Shown here: piece after piece, positions 28,540-40,015 of the stretch | How the letters are laid out: every line of letters begins with the position of its first letter | Numbering within the stretch: the first letter of the stretch is position 1 | From: Arion vulgaris | Lineage: Eukaryota; Mollusca; Gastropoda; Stylommatophora; Arionidae | DNA length: 64,000 nucleotides | Direction: 5' to 3' | NCBI GenBank assembly: GCA_020796225.1 | Contig: CM036761.1 | Location: forward strand, 38,748,428-38,812,427 | Notes under the pieces: model-generated | Databases searched by the model: none | The model's input: only the letters and a program-made list of their open reading frames with translations | Told to the model about the DNA's origin: nothing | Position numbers and translations under genes: made by a program

Positions 28540-29310
28540 CCGAAGCATTGACTGAGTTAGATACAGCAACGACCCCAGCAAACGGAATAACAGAGACCCA
28601 CTGGAGGGCGATAGAACGGCCTCAACCTTCATACTGAAAATGGTTGTCCTTTGTAGTTCTAGGATGAATTTCTTAATAATTATTGTTGTACTCGATTTCC
28701 AAGAAATTTAATTCACTTCCGATAAAGGTAATCGTCAATCGGTAGCTAAGGACGAATACCATAACCCGGAAGTAGCCACGTGAATTGTAAAGGAGTGTAA
28801 ACAAGTGACCGATAGTTACCGATAGTTAGTAAGCATAACAAAGAAATTTTTAGGATAATTTCAATTAAAAGGTTTCTAAAACAATTAATATTGGTTGAAT
28901 GCGCTATGAAAATTTTTTGTTTTAGTCTTTAATGTAGCTATCACCATATTAAAGAGGAATCCTGTAAATGTTTTATTGTTTACTGAACCGAAGTCAGACC
29001 CATATGTGCTTTGATGCAAACCTGTTTGAAGAGTGTTTGCTAATTCATTAGCGTGAACACCCGTTTATCTTGAACAGCATATCTTCATAATCCCCTAAAC
29101 GTTGGAGGCCTAGATATATGACAAGTATGCTGCAACCAACTTAAAATGTTGTTTACACATAGCATTGACTGCGGGTCGGACACAGTAATTTCCCTAGTAA
29201 ACGAAGTGTCAGAGAGCAATTGGAGAGCGCAGCATTGATGACCAAAACACGTAATCACAAAGTACTGTAGTTTTACAAAGACAATGACAAAATAATCAGG
29301 TGATCACGAC
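28540..29310. repeat. SINE-G fragments and other non-coding sequence
   Basis: 28540-28650 and 29150-29245 share cattgactg, gtcggacacagt/gttagatacagc and gtaaacgaagtgtcagagag-type text with SINE-G. 29245-29310 carries cacgtaatcacaaagtactg, an arm of the fold-back family. The rest shows nothing. Confidence 0.45.
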
Positions 29311-29639
29311 TGCGTTAATGCCATCTCGTTCAGTATTAGTTACTAACTCTGCATCAGTTAGTAAATCAGTAACGGTTGCTCCATAATACTAGGTAGCTAT
29401 GTCTTGAGATAAAAGAACAGACTCGGTACATGACTACATGCTTCTGTCTAGGCACCGAAAACCTCGCTTTTTATATTTACGTCTAGTGCTTGCCACGAGG
29501 CTACCATTGACCGTTTGATTGAGTAAATCAGTCCATAATATGGAAGGGACAAGCAGCAGATGTATTATGTGCGCTGCTTACATTATTAGGTACCATCTCC
29601 GCATTGACAGTTGAATGCAATGAGTCTCCAACATCTACT

Positions 29640-31045
29640 GACTCGTGCCTTTATGCTGCATTCTGTCTGGTTCTAATTTATCCATCTCTTGACGTTTCCC
29701 TCCCACTTGTGTTTCGGTCTTCCTCCTGCTCGTCGTCCTTCAACTTTCCCCTCTAATATGGTTCTGGTCAATGTGTAATGTCTCTTTATGATTCCGAGAT
29801 TCCGAAACATTTTATTTGTTTGGTTGTTATTTCCTGTATTAATTCTTTCTTTGTTACTAGATTTTCTCATTTCTAACCCGTGACGTCCATGCCGTTTAGG
29901 GCAGCAACAAATCCACACCATTCTATTAAATTCTTTGCCGTCCTGTGTATTGTGATATTCCATAATCCAATTTTGTTTTTGGCATTCAGGACGTCCGACC
30001 TCGTGAAAATAGGTTTCTTTCGGCTTTCACCACTTCCAGTCAATGACTCTGGTAGCCCTTCATGTATGTGAATAAGTAGCGTTTCTGTTGCGTACATTTT
30101 TTTTTAACAGGATGGGATTGTTATTCCAAAACCAAACTCTCAACCTGGAGGACCAGGAAGCCATAGTTAGTCTGGCTCCTCCTCAGTGATATGTCTGATC
30201 TGGCTTCCCTGCCAGGATCATAAGTTCCCGTTGTCTTAGCCAACAGTATCATTGGAGCACGCACGCCTCCCCGCCACTACAATAAAATGACCTCATGGGA
30301 GGATTAGTTTTCTAGAACTTCTTTATTTGTCTGATCTTCTTTCCATAAAATACAATCTATTTTTCGTTTATCCTCAAATGCATTAATTTTGTCTTTCAAA
30401 TGCTTGTTAAGTGTCCATGTTTCTGACCTATACAAAAATATCGAGCAAACATAGCACTTGATAATCCCCATCATTAGCTTATCTGTTTAGACGTTAGTAA
30501 CTTGCTCATATCATTGAATATATACGTTTGGTCATTACTATTCTCTTCTAATCTCTTTTGCACATCTTTTCTCGTATGTAAATATGTGTCCTAGATAGAA
30601 GATATTGTTTATTTGCTTCAGTAGTTCTCTGTGTTAAAAGAGAAGATGGAAATTGCTCGGACGTGTTATTAGAATGAGACAAGAAATGTCTGCAAGGGTA
30701 GCCCTCACTTGGACACCAGCAGGAAAGAGAAAGAAAGGCAGACCACGGACAACATGGAGGCGCATGATGGAAGAGGAACTGGAAACCGCATCTCTGAAGT
30801 GGGGCTCTGCGCTGAAGGTTGCACGGGACAGGAGAGCATGGAAAGTCCTTTCTGAAGCCCCATGTGTCACTAGGCATGACGGGATTAAGTAAGTAAAGTA
30901 AGTTCTCTGTGTTATTATTGATTTCTTCCTCTCTTTGCTGAAAACCATATATGGTATTCGTTTATTAGATGTTAGTGTCTAATCCATATTCCTTGCTAGT
31001 TTTGTTTAGTTGGTCTACTTGTTCTTGTAGTTCTTGTTCGTGTTC
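29640..31045 (-). mobile_element. LINE RT C-terminal region, broken by two insertions
   Basis: From upstream to downstream on the minus strand: 31045-30915 (QVDQLNKTSKEYGLDTN), 30622-30310 (LYRSETWTLNKHLKDKINAF), and 30100-29640 (EGRRAGGRPKHKWEGNVKRW). The interruptions are a plus-strand LINE at 30637-30900 and an unidentified repeat at about 30100-30310 (aggaccaggaagccatagtt, agtctggctcctcctcagtg). Confidence 0.75.
30637..30900 (+). mobile_element. 5'-truncated LINE copy, nested
   Basis: Perfect 14 bp target-site duplication agttctctgtgtta at 30623-30636 and 30901-30914. It encodes RVALTWTPAGKRKKGRPRTT and WRRMMEEELETASLKW, up to the stop at the end of the element, then a taag-type repeat tail instead of poly-A. 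264 bp. Confidence 0.88.
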
Positions 31046-31359
31046 AAATCTCTTCTTATCCTGACGCTGTGGGGCGAAACAAGATTATAATAATATAATA
31101 AAGCCCATAATGCGTTAGGGACGTAGGGGTGTCACTGTGGAGACATCAGCACAAAAGCACGCCATGAATCTCTGTCTTCAACTCCTCGAGCGAGTGTGGA
31201 GAAATTCTGTACTGACCAGCTCTTGATGTTGTCAAACTAAGATTTTCTGCTTTCTTCCATAAATTTCCCTTTTCCTTCCCACATTCCTCAAAACTGTTTC
31301 TCATATAGGGAAAAAATTTTTTGGAAGGTGAGCCTTTTGTCTTCACCCACCATTGTCCG

Positions 31360-31610
31360 AATCACAGCAAGTTCGGAGCGCCTGTTTCATGGGGATTTCC
31401 GTCAAGACTCACGTTTGCCCGACTAGCCAGGTCTGATTTGATCTGGTTCAAAAGTTGGCGTCTCATGCAGTCTATATCAACTAATCTAGAACGTCTGTAA
31501 CACTTGTATTCGAAGGCCTGGATTCTTCGCTCCAATTCTGCATTGAGCGCCCAGCTGTCACAACCGTACAAGTACAAAAGAATGGATAGCACCAGTGAAA
31601 ACATGATTAG
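31360..31610 (-). mobile_element. LINE RT C-terminal fragment
   Basis: Frame 31604-31362: LYLYGCDSWALNAELERRIQ and FEYKCYRRS. The YGCDSW(A/T)L...R.. motif is standard after the RT thumb. Confidence 0.75.
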
Positions 31611-31883
31611 AGAAAGAAGAAGAATAAGATGCCTTTCAATCCTGCAATAAATTAAAATAGAATGATCGAATATCCCAGTGAAGCCTATAATAAACTCTAC
31701 AGGTCAGGTCAGTAAAAACATTTTCTGCAAATTCCAAGACACTAGCAGACTGAGACATTATATTAGATTCAAGATTGACATAACATAAACGTGCACATGT
31801 GGTAGTCGCAGAGAAAGCGAGCTGTTGGGAAAAAATACGTAACACCAACATGTCTAGCATTGATCATGTATGCCCCACATGTG

Positions 31884-32092
31884 TTTGGTTTTTTCTTCCG
31901 ATCCAGAAGCACTTGAGCTGAAAGCTCTTCTGCTCGGTATCATGGACATCGTAACCCTTCGGCTCGGTGCCACGAACACCGTAAATTTGGGGAACCTGTA
32001 CCTTTTCTGCCAGTTCGCGGAGTTGAACCCGCACTTACAGAGGACTAGTCACCCGTAGTCCAACGCGCTACGAACACGCTGGGCACGCGGGT
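31884..32092 (-). repeat. SINE-A copy 6
   Basis: A complete reverse copy with perfect 11 bp target-site duplication ccccacatgtg at 31873-31883 and 32093-32103. Confidence 0.92.
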
Positions 32093-32324
32093 CCCCACAT
32101 GTGGTAGGGAATTGTGTTCGAGAATTGGACTCTACAATCACCTCCGCACACCAGAGAGGTGAAGCTGCACACGTCTGAGGCTATTGTCATCATCGCTTGC
32201 TATGGACGGCTATTACCTGTGGTACCAGCTCTAGGACAAACGAACAAACATTGAGTGTTCCGTTGATAATTTTTATAATTCAATGCTCCTTTCACACTTA
32301 CTAGCGAATATGGCTATTAGCTAA

Positions 32325-32490
32325 TACTACTAACTAATACTAATGGCTACTAGCTAATACTACTAACTAATACTAATGGCTACTAGCTAATACTACTAAC
32401 TAATACTAATGGCTACTAGCTAATACTACTAACTAATACTAATGGCTACTAGCTAATACTACTAACTAATACTAATGGCTACTAGCGAAT
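32325..32490. repeat. Tandem repeat, 33 bp unit, 5 copies
   Basis: Unit ggctactagctaatactactaactaatactaat, nearly identical in each copy, itself built from cta/act triplet-like pieces. Confidence 0.93.
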
Positions 32491-32639
32491 ACTAGCTAAC
32501 ATAACAAGTTAACTACCAAAAGTCGCAAACTACCCGGTTTTTACTGTAATCCGCAGATTGTGCTATGATTTGTTTCGTTATCAAATTAGCTTTAATTTTA
32601 TGCTAATGCATTTCGACCATTCAGTGTAAAAATAGCTAA

Positions 32640-32885
32640 GGAAGAGATGCTATTGGTGGATAGGATGAACACTAATAAGACCGAAAAAGGCATTGTTTTG
32701 GAACCCACAGTGAAAGAGAAGTATGGGAAAGCCTAGAAATACAAAAAGAAGAGAACTGGATATTGATATTGAAAAGGTAGACAAGATGTGGAAAGAATTA
32801 AAAGGGATGGCAGGAGAGAGGAAGAGCTGGAAGAAGTTTGTTGAAGATCTGTACTCCGTTGGGAGTTGAAAAGGAAAGAAGAAGA
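32640..32885 (+). mobile_element. LINE 3' fragment, family C
   Basis: Contains gcattgttttggaacccaca and ggaagaagtttgttgaagat, matching 11140-11350. Frameshifted. Confidence 0.7.
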
Positions 32886-33074
32886 AGATTTCGATCATTG
32901 CTGGTTTTTAATGTGTTCTTTCACATGTTTTCAGTTTTGCATGATAGTGAACTTATTCCTCTACAAAATTACATAATTTTTATCCCGTTCTGTAAAAACA
33001 CAAAATAAGAAAACGATAAACTACTTTGTAAAAACACACGAAGATAGAAAAGGTGAGCACAGTTAATTTAGATA

Positions 33075-33355
33075 GAATAGAACTCACATGTAAGAGAAGA
33101 GCGGGGAGAAAGAACACACTTTAAAACAATATGGAGGAGACCTGAGTAATGTGTTAATCTGACACAGTATGTACTAGAATAGAGCTCATATGTAAGTGAA
33201 GTGCAGAAAGAAATAACACACGTTTAAAAACAATTTGGAGGAGACCTGAGTAATGTGTTAATCTGACACAGTATGTACTAGAATAGAACTCACATGTAAG
33301 AGACGTGCGGAAAGAAATAATACACGTTTAAAAACAATTTGGAGGAGATCTGATA
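33075..33355. repeat. Tandem repeat, about 102 bp unit, 2.7 copies
   Basis: tagaatagaactcacatgta recurs at about 33074, 33175 (agctcatatg variant) and 33278. The rest of the unit includes ggaggagacctgagtaatgt and ctgacacagtatgtactag. Confidence 0.9.
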
Positions 33356-33359
33356 AATG

Positions 33360-34000
33360 AAAGGTTTGTTGCAGGAGGTGAAGACAACCGTCATGAATAG
33401 GTCATTTGTGATTGGGGACAGTTGCAACTCTATGCTCTGCTGGGAACAAAAATGGCTAAGTGAATCCATGATGTTCTTGATCATGATTTGCAGATTACAA
33501 TGTAGCCATAGACTCTGTAGCCATGCAACTGACACTCACACGTTCATTTCCACGCTAACAACATGAACTGAATGGGAAAAAAACCGAAACTTGTCAGAGA
33601 GGCCCAGTACGATCTGTTTATTGTTTTAACTATCATATGTTCCATTCTCATGATGGCAATGTTTAACTTCAAGTCTCGTGTTTCCTGAATAGCTGAGATC
33701 GATGTATACAACAATAGACGGGTGTCTTCATGGAGAAAACAACAGAACACCTGACAGAATTCTCAAGCTCACCAACATGCCACGAAATTATTGTAAGGTC
33801 AGGATTTTATGGTAAGCTGATACAGCTTGCATCGGTGGTTCTCACCCCATTAGGACGCTCGGACCCAGCAAGACATAATCATTTTAATTTAGTTTTACGT
33901 GTGATTGTAGTCAGTACTACGCTAAACAGAATTTACTAAATTGTGCAGCATCTTAGTTGATCAAATTGTCTATATAAACTTGAGAAATTACTGTAGTCAT
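33360..34000. other. Gene-free stretch
   Basis: Short open frames on both strands here have no recognisable motif or similarity to other parts of the window. Confidence 0.4.
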
Positions 34001-34009
34001 TGCTGACAT

Positions 34010-34135
34010 GGAACTTTGCTGAGAGAGGCAAGAAATATTCTACTCAATCCCATGTGAGAGACTGAACCAGTTGCACAGGACAGAGCAGTATGGAGAAATT
34101 ACTTGCAGGCCCTATGTGACGTATAACGGTACGAG
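34010..34135 (+). mobile_element. LINE 3' fragment, family E
   Basis: gctgagagaggcaagaaata and ttacttgcaggccctatgtg match the end of 45400-45775. It is 125 bases, frame broken. Confidence 0.65.
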
Positions 34136-34599
34136 AGGAGAATATATATATATATATTGCTGACATGCGGTTAGTCGCGATTGACGAATGATTTGTTAGA
34201 ATTTCTGTATAACTGCCGCTTCCCGTGTTGTGTCGATGTCATGAAGTGTTTTTATAGTGTCCTCTCTAGTGTCTTTTTTATGTATATATTACTATTATAT
34301 TGGCATAGCAGCAGTTACCAAAGTGTCAGGGAATACAAAGGCCACTTTGAAGATTAGTACTTCAATTTCTCGGATGTACTTTAGAAGCCTGTCATTTCAA
34401 ATAGTATGCCAGATGCTCTGGAGATTTGTCTTTAGGCTTCAACTAATGTTAGCAAGAAACCGAACTGACCAATAGTTGAGCTTTGTTGTCGGAAGAAGCT
34501 ATTTGAGACGCATGTCTTATGAGAAGTTAGTTTGAGCAAAGAGTTTATCTTCAACCCCACTTCATACGGTTACACGTAGCCATTACAGAGCACATAAAT

Positions 34600-35200
34600 A
34601 CAGGTCAGTTTACGATGTAAAGTCTATATAGGAGTAGATGTGGCCTCTGATCACCACCTTGTAATAGCTAAGATGAGAGTGAAACTAAAGAGATTCATGA
34701 CGGCCACACATAGTAACAATGTGGACATCTGAAAGAGCAGAAGGGAAAGGAAACATTTTGTGTCACGATTTCCAACAAATTCGAGGCGCTAGAAGTAGAT
34801 GAAGGAAGTATTGAAGACCACTGCGCCCGAGTGCTTACCGGGGCCCATACTTGGGGTGTAAAGAATAGAACCACTGTTATCTGCCACGCATGTCGTAAAA
34901 AGCTAATAAGGAGGTTTGGCTGAAATCGGATGCACATGTCCTAAACGTGTAGAAGTCTATGCGTTTAGGGTCTACCAAACTAATGTGCAACGTATACACG
35001 TTCTTGGCAAAGATCAAACATCAGAAAGAGTGATTAAAATTGGTCATAAAGAACGAAAACAAAGAAGAAGAAGAAGAAGACCACTGGCATAAAGTTAAAG
35101 ACGCCTGGACTAGTAGACCTTCATGCGAGACTACCCTTGGAAAAAAGATATACCACCACAAGAAATGTCTATCAGAGTCAACAGTAGATAACATATAAAA
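34600..35200 (+). mobile_element. LINE endonuclease C-terminus and linker, split by SINE-B
   Basis: 34620-34823 encodes YIGVDVASDHHLVIAKMRVK, the SDHHLV end motif of the apurinic-type endonuclease. It continues as KFEALEVDEGSIED. After the SINE-B, 35076-35200 resumes with EDHWHKVKDAW...GKKIYHHKK, the linker before RT. Confidence 0.8.
34824..35075 (+). repeat. SINE-B copy, exact borders
   Basis: A perfect 11 bp target-site duplication gaagaccactg at 34813-34823 and 35076-35086 delimits a 252 bp SINE. It starts cgcccgagtg and ends in a gaa-rich tail. Confidence 0.93.
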
Positions 35201-35204
35201 TCGG

Positions 35205-35520
35205 CAAAGATCGTCTGCAAAATCTAAATCTTTCAATTGACTCATCATGGTCCACTGTATTCCATTTCTCTCCCTGGCTGTTGTTGATCTCATTATACAG
35301 TCTTTCTTTATCTACTGAATATGAGTCAATTGGAGGATTTATTTTTTGCCGACAATCTAACACTCCTCTCTCACAGCCATCAACAGATGCAAGAGAAAAC
35401 AACAAAACTAAAAACAATCTCACGACAGCTTGGTCTGATTATTCATAGGGAAAAAACAAAGATCACGAGATTAAATGCTAATTCCCAGATACCCGATCAT
35501 ATTTAGAGGCGCACCATTAA
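35205..35520. mobile_element. Two LINE RT pieces in divergent orientation
   Basis: Minus strand at about 35290-35205 encodes SQLKDLDFADDL; plus strand from 35318 encodes MSQLEDLFFADNLTLLSHSH and QLGLIIHREKTKI. Both cover the RT catalytic (FADD) region, arranged head to head. The plus copy has Asn in place of the second Asp. Confidence 0.78.
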
Positions 35521-35789
35521 AAGAGGTGGACACATTTACATAACTGTGAAGTGTTAGTGACACAGATGAAGATGTTAGGGCTAGAATACAAAAGGACTTG
35601 GAAGGCCTTGGTTGCGGATATATGCCTCCCTAGGGTCGAAGAGTGAAGAAGAAGAAGAATATGATTTATGCCAAGAATCAGTGTCTAAAATATGCATGGA
35701 CTATCAACGTTTGAGTGCAATCTTAGTTTTATATTCCAAATGTACGAGTATATGTGTCCTTGGAAAAAGTGACTACTTCAATCCATGTT

Positions 35790-35955
35790 ATGAGAAAACG
35801 GTAATGGAAGGCATGGTTTTAGGAGTACGAGGCAGGGGACGACAAAGACGAAGATGGCAGCAGGACATCTAAGAAACATTGATCATAACGCAAGAAGTGG
35901 CCGGAGAACGTGCTAGACAGAAAGTTTTCAGGTGTGCTTTGAAGAAAGCACGGTA
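35790..35955 (+). mobile_element. LINE C-terminal fragment
   Basis: Encodes VLGVRGRGRQRRRWQQDI before a stop, then a frameshifted remainder. An RGR-rich motif is typical of LINE tails. Confidence 0.6.
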
Positions 35956-35964
35956 GATGTTACT

Positions 35965-35965
<1 letters not shown>

Positions 35966-36020
<55 letters not shown>
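35966..36020. repeat. (TA)n microsatellite
   Basis: An uninterrupted run of about 27 TA units. Confidence 0.97.
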
Positions 36021-36023
<3 letters not shown>

Positions 36024-36379
36024 GTCTTAATTCATGTATGTTTAAACTTGCTAATTTATATGTATATGAGTTTGCTTAAGGATACAATTGTATTTGTGTT
36101 CAATCTAACAAAGAGTCAGTTGATATTTCCCGTTTTCTAAGTAGTATATGTTTCAAGATCACGTAGTCATGGGCGTGTGATATGGGGATGTATGAAGTTT
36201 CGTGCTAAGTTCCCTAGATCAACTTTATTTTACTTGTGATTCCAGTTCAGAGGTGTATCCTATGTATGGAACATGTAAGGTAGAGAATATGTAAAGTTCA
36301 TTCATATATGAAGGAAAATGGACAAATATATTTCTTATGTACTTATTATATATCGCTCTTTTTTGTCTTTTACCCCGGG

Positions 36380-37030
36380 TTGGGGCATAGGCCCTCAACC
36401 AACTCATGCCAAGTCTTCTATCTCTAGCTATCTCCTGCAGCTCCCTCCAGTTCTTATTTATATTGTTGATCTCCGCCTCCAAATCTCGTCTCCATGTATT
36501 TCTCGGCCTCCCTTCTTTTGCTGTCCCTGCGGGTTCCAGGCAAGGACCCTTCTTGTTATGTTCCCCTCCGGTTTTCACAAAGTGTGTCCTATTCAGCGCC
36601 AGCGTCTTTTTTTAACCTGTTCGTTCATTGGAATCTGTCTTGTTCTCTCCATAAGTTCCTCATTTGTGACCCTATCATACCATCTATTCCTATTCTGCGC
36701 AGACACCAGTTGATGAATGTTTGCAATTTATGCGCTATTGTTTTAGTTGTTCTCCATGTTTCTGACCCATACAGTAGAACTGCTTTAACATTAGAGTTAA
36801 ATATCCACATTTTTGTTCTAGATTTGATTTCTTTAGACTTCCAAATGTTTCCCAGTGCAATGAAAGCTACTCTTGCCTTCTGTATTCTTATTTTAACATC
36901 TCTATCTGTTCCACCCTCTTTGTCTACATTGCTGCCCAAATATGTGTATGATTCTACCTCTTGAAGTGGGTTTTCACTCAGAGAGATCGAGTTGTCGTTA
37001 TTATATATGAATGAAAATCGTGGCATATCC
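36380..37030 (-). mobile_element. LINE RT thumb and C-terminal region
   Basis: Frame 37026-36625 encodes VESYTYLGSNVDKEGGTDRD and KAVLLYGSETWRTTKTIAHK. Frame 36578-36225 continues with EGRPRNTWRRDLEAEINNIN. A frameshift separates them. No catalytic RT motif. Confidence 0.88.
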
Positions 37031-37139
37031 TAAAGGACATAGCCATCAACCACAGTCTATTATATATAGAAGATAGTAATTTTTGGGATACATGTTACTT
37101 CAAAATATCAATGGCAACACATGGTCGGTGACAAGTTTG

Positions 37140-37248
37140 TATTACTATTACTACTACTACTACTATTACTACTACTATTACTATTACTACTACTACTACT
37201 ATTACTATTACTACGACTATTACTATTACTACTATTACTACTACTACT
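37140..37248. repeat. (TAC/ATT)n triplet repeat
   Basis: Degenerate tac/att triplets, interrupted at 37249 by a SINE-B and continuing to 37690 as act-rich sequence. A further stretch is at 38560-38702. Long Tyr or Leu runs in translated frames are artefacts of this repeat. Confidence 0.93.
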
Positions 37249-37500
37249 CGCCCGAGTGGTTACCGGAGCCCAAATTTGGGGTGTAAAGAATATAACCACT
37301 GTTACCTGCCACGCATGTCGTAAGAGGCGAATGAGGAGGTTTAGCTGAAATTGGATGCATATGTCCTAAACGTGTAGAAGTCTATGCGTTTAGGGGCCTA
37401 CAAACCAATGTGCAACGTATACACGTTCTTGGCAAAGATCAAACATATTACAAAGAGTGATTAAAATTGATTATAAAGAACGAAGACAAAGAAGAAGAAA
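37249..37500 (+). repeat. SINE-B copy inside the triplet repeat
   Basis: Full-length, cgcccgagtggttaccgg to gaagaagaaa. The target was the tac triplet array, so the exact duplication cannot be told from the repeat itself. Confidence 0.9.
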
Positions 37501-37689
37501 GACTACTACTACTACTACGAAATTATTACTACTTCTACTAGTATTACTACAAATAGACTACTACTATTAATACTACTACTAAAGTACTACTGCTACTACT
37601 ATTACCACTACTAAACTACTACATCTACTGCTAATACTACTACTAAACTATTACTGCTACTACTAAACTGCTACAACTAATACTAATAA

Positions 37690-37935
37690 CACATACATAT
37701 GGATAAGAACCGGACAGAAACCATGGTGACCCAGTTCAAGAGGAGAAAATGACGATGGGTCGGGCTTACCCTACGGAAGACACAGTCGAGTGTCACTAGA
37801 CAAACACTTGAGTGAAACTCGCAAGGAAAAAGAAAAAGAGGACGCCCTATACAGACCTGGAGACGAAGTCTTCTTGAGGAATTGAAGACTCCTCTACTAT
37901 CCTGTGAGACCATATGTCCAGGTCTTCTAATTTAG
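37690..37935 (+). mobile_element. LINE C-terminal fragment
   Basis: A frame with one stop encodes KWRWVGLTLRKTQSSVTRQT, then GKRKRGRPIQTWRRSLLEEL. It is the LINE-C type but a different subfamily. Confidence 0.72.
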
Positions 37936-37974
37936 ACATAAGTGTCCACTGAATGCCTTTTCCAACCTGACATA

Positions 37975-38545
37975 TGCTGTGCGTTTAACCGAATCAAGTA
38001 ACACCAAGACGAGGAGGGGGACAGCAGTCATCCTTGTCTAACACCAATAGGGACCTGGAACCTCCCTGACAGTCTTCCATCGTGGATAACCTGGCAGGCA
38101 AACCCCCTATACAATTGTCAGATGATGTCAAAAATCTTCTCTGGCACTCCATAGTTTCTCAGTATATTCCACATTGATTTCTTATCTATGCTGTCAAATG
38201 CTTTCTCAAAATCAACAAAGCACACGTAGAGCGGAGTCTGTCACTCCATTGTTTGTTCTACGATGATTCTTAGGGTGGCTATCTGGTCATTGCAAGATCT
38301 ATCGTTCCGGAATCCAGCCTGTTCATCTCTAAACCTCTGATCAATGGTGTCTTTCCTCCTGTCCAGGATAACCCTAGTGAGGACTGTGCTGGGAATGGAA
38401 AACAGCATGATCAATCTCCACTTGTCAAATTTTCATAAATCTCCATTTTTTGGCAGTTTTACGAGGAGGCCTTTCTTCTAGTCTGTTGGGATCTCCTCTC
38501 TGTTCCACACCAAGTTAAAAACTATGTGGAGCTAGTTTACCATCT
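37975..38545 (-). mobile_element. LINE RT palm fragment
   Basis: The minus strand encodes RDEQAGFRNDRSCNDQIATL, then PLYVCFVDFEKAFDSIDKKS (catalytic Asp of motif A), and further NYGVPEKIFDIIRQLY. Interrupted by at least one stop. The segment covers RT motifs 0-3. Confidence 0.85.
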
Positions 38546-38739
38546 CTTCTCCTCCCTCCCTCTACTACTACTAATACTACAACTAAACTACTACAACTAA
38601 TACTACTATTGCTACTAATACAGCTACAACTACTACTAGTACTTCTGCTACTAATACTGCTAGTACTACTACTGCTGATACTACTGCTTCTACTACTACT
38701 GCAACACCTAATTGTTCTCAGTGGAGTATAGTGCTGTAA

Positions 38740-38960
38740 CTGTGGCTCTCCGGCAAGTTAAATTCTGCGCCGACTTCTTCCGCTGTGTCCATGAAACTCC
38801 AACCTCACCGACCTTCTCTTCTACTGTTCTTACCCAGACATCACTTGGCCTTCCAGCTCTTCCCTATGGGTTCTAATGAGGTGCATGTTTGATTATGTTG
38901 TCGTTTCTGGAGGATGTGTCTACTCCATCACCACTTTCTCTATTGATCCTGCATTTATTT
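38740..38960 (-). mobile_element. LINE C-terminal fragment
   Basis: The minus strand encodes GRAGRPSDVWVRTVEEKVGE, followed by a short Arg/Lys-rich end. Confidence 0.6.
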
Positions 38961-39199
38961 TGGTGTATGTGTTGCTCATTTATACAAGTCTATATTTTGG
39001 ATCCATTCTAATTATCTGATACATAGTATACAAGCTGGTATACAATATTCTTAGATATATACCATATTATAGTCATAGATCAACTCAAGATTTTAAATAT
39101 GCTGAAGTTGCATATATATATATATGGTGTAAATACACTGGGTGAAGGCATTTTTCTTTGTCGTTCGTCCGCAATGAATTTTAGGCATAGCCATAGTGC

Positions 39200-40015
39200 C
39201 TAATTCAAACGGATGCGAGTCATGGACAACGAACACGCAGATCGAAAAATCTCTGAGGGCCACAGAAATGTGGTTTTACAGAAGAATGTTAGTTAGTTTG
39301 TTTCTTTCGTGCCAAAGGCGGCACATAGGGCAGAGGTTTAAGATATCCATGTGATGCGGTTCTTTGCTAGCAGCTGGAGATCTTGTATGGTTTTACATCC
39401 CAATAGTTTACTTTCTTGTTGGATGGTTCTTCGAAGAGTGGTCTTTGGTCTTCCACGTTTTCTTTTCCCAACTGGTGACCACATAAGGACTTGTCGATTT
39501 AGTCTCTTTTCGTCTGATCTAAGAACATGACCTAAATATTTCCACCTTCGTTCCTTATAATATTTGATACGGGTTGTTGGTGTGTTCTATCGCTTATTGT
39601 GTTGTTAGAAACGAAATCACGCCATTTTACTTTTAATAATTTTCGGAGACATTTATTCTCAAAGCGGTCCAGTTTCCTATCAATTTTCTTTGTTGATTTC
39701 CAGAACAGAAGAATGATGACTACTAAAATGACTAATGTTGAGGTGCTGAATTAGATCAAGACACAGAGAAAGCTTATCATCAATATAAGAAAGAGGCAGT
39801 CATCATTTTTCGGGCATGTGATGAGGAGGGAGGTTTAGAACACATCGTGACAACCGGTAAAATCGAGGGTAGACGAGACAGAGGAAGACAGAGAAAATGT
39901 TGGATAACCTGACTTCATGGCATGGTAGAGTGTCAACATCTGAGTTGATAGCAAACACCAACGGCAGAGATTTGTGGAGATCCAAGATTGCCTACGCCAG
40001 CCGACACGGCACCTG
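39200..40015 (+). mobile_element. LINE-D 3' fragment interrupted by another LINE
   Basis: 39200-39288 encodes GCESWTTNTQIEKSLRATEM and WFYRRM. After the insertion, 39705-40015 continues to FFGHVMRR and GRRDRGRQRKC, with frameshifts. It ends ctgatgatgatgg. Confidence 0.8.
39289..39704 (-). mobile_element. 5'-truncated LINE nested in LINE-D
   Basis: Perfect 11 bp target-site duplication acagaagaatg at 39278-39288 and 39705-39715. The minus strand encodes KIDRKLDRFENKCLRKLLKV and (frameshifted) GKRKRGRPKTTLRR-like text: a different LINE family from the host. Confidence 0.88.

Noticed and set aside
33290..33939. Possible small genes (69-81 codon frames on both strands)
   Set aside because: No motifs, no splice context and mutual overlap; chance frames are likely.
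37083..37348. Poly-Tyr or poly-Leu protein
   Set aside because: Translation of a degenerate tac/att triplet repeat.
36225..38960. One intact LINE across the region
   Set aside because: Pieces lie on both strands, with SINE-B and triplet repeats between them, and belong to at least three fragments.
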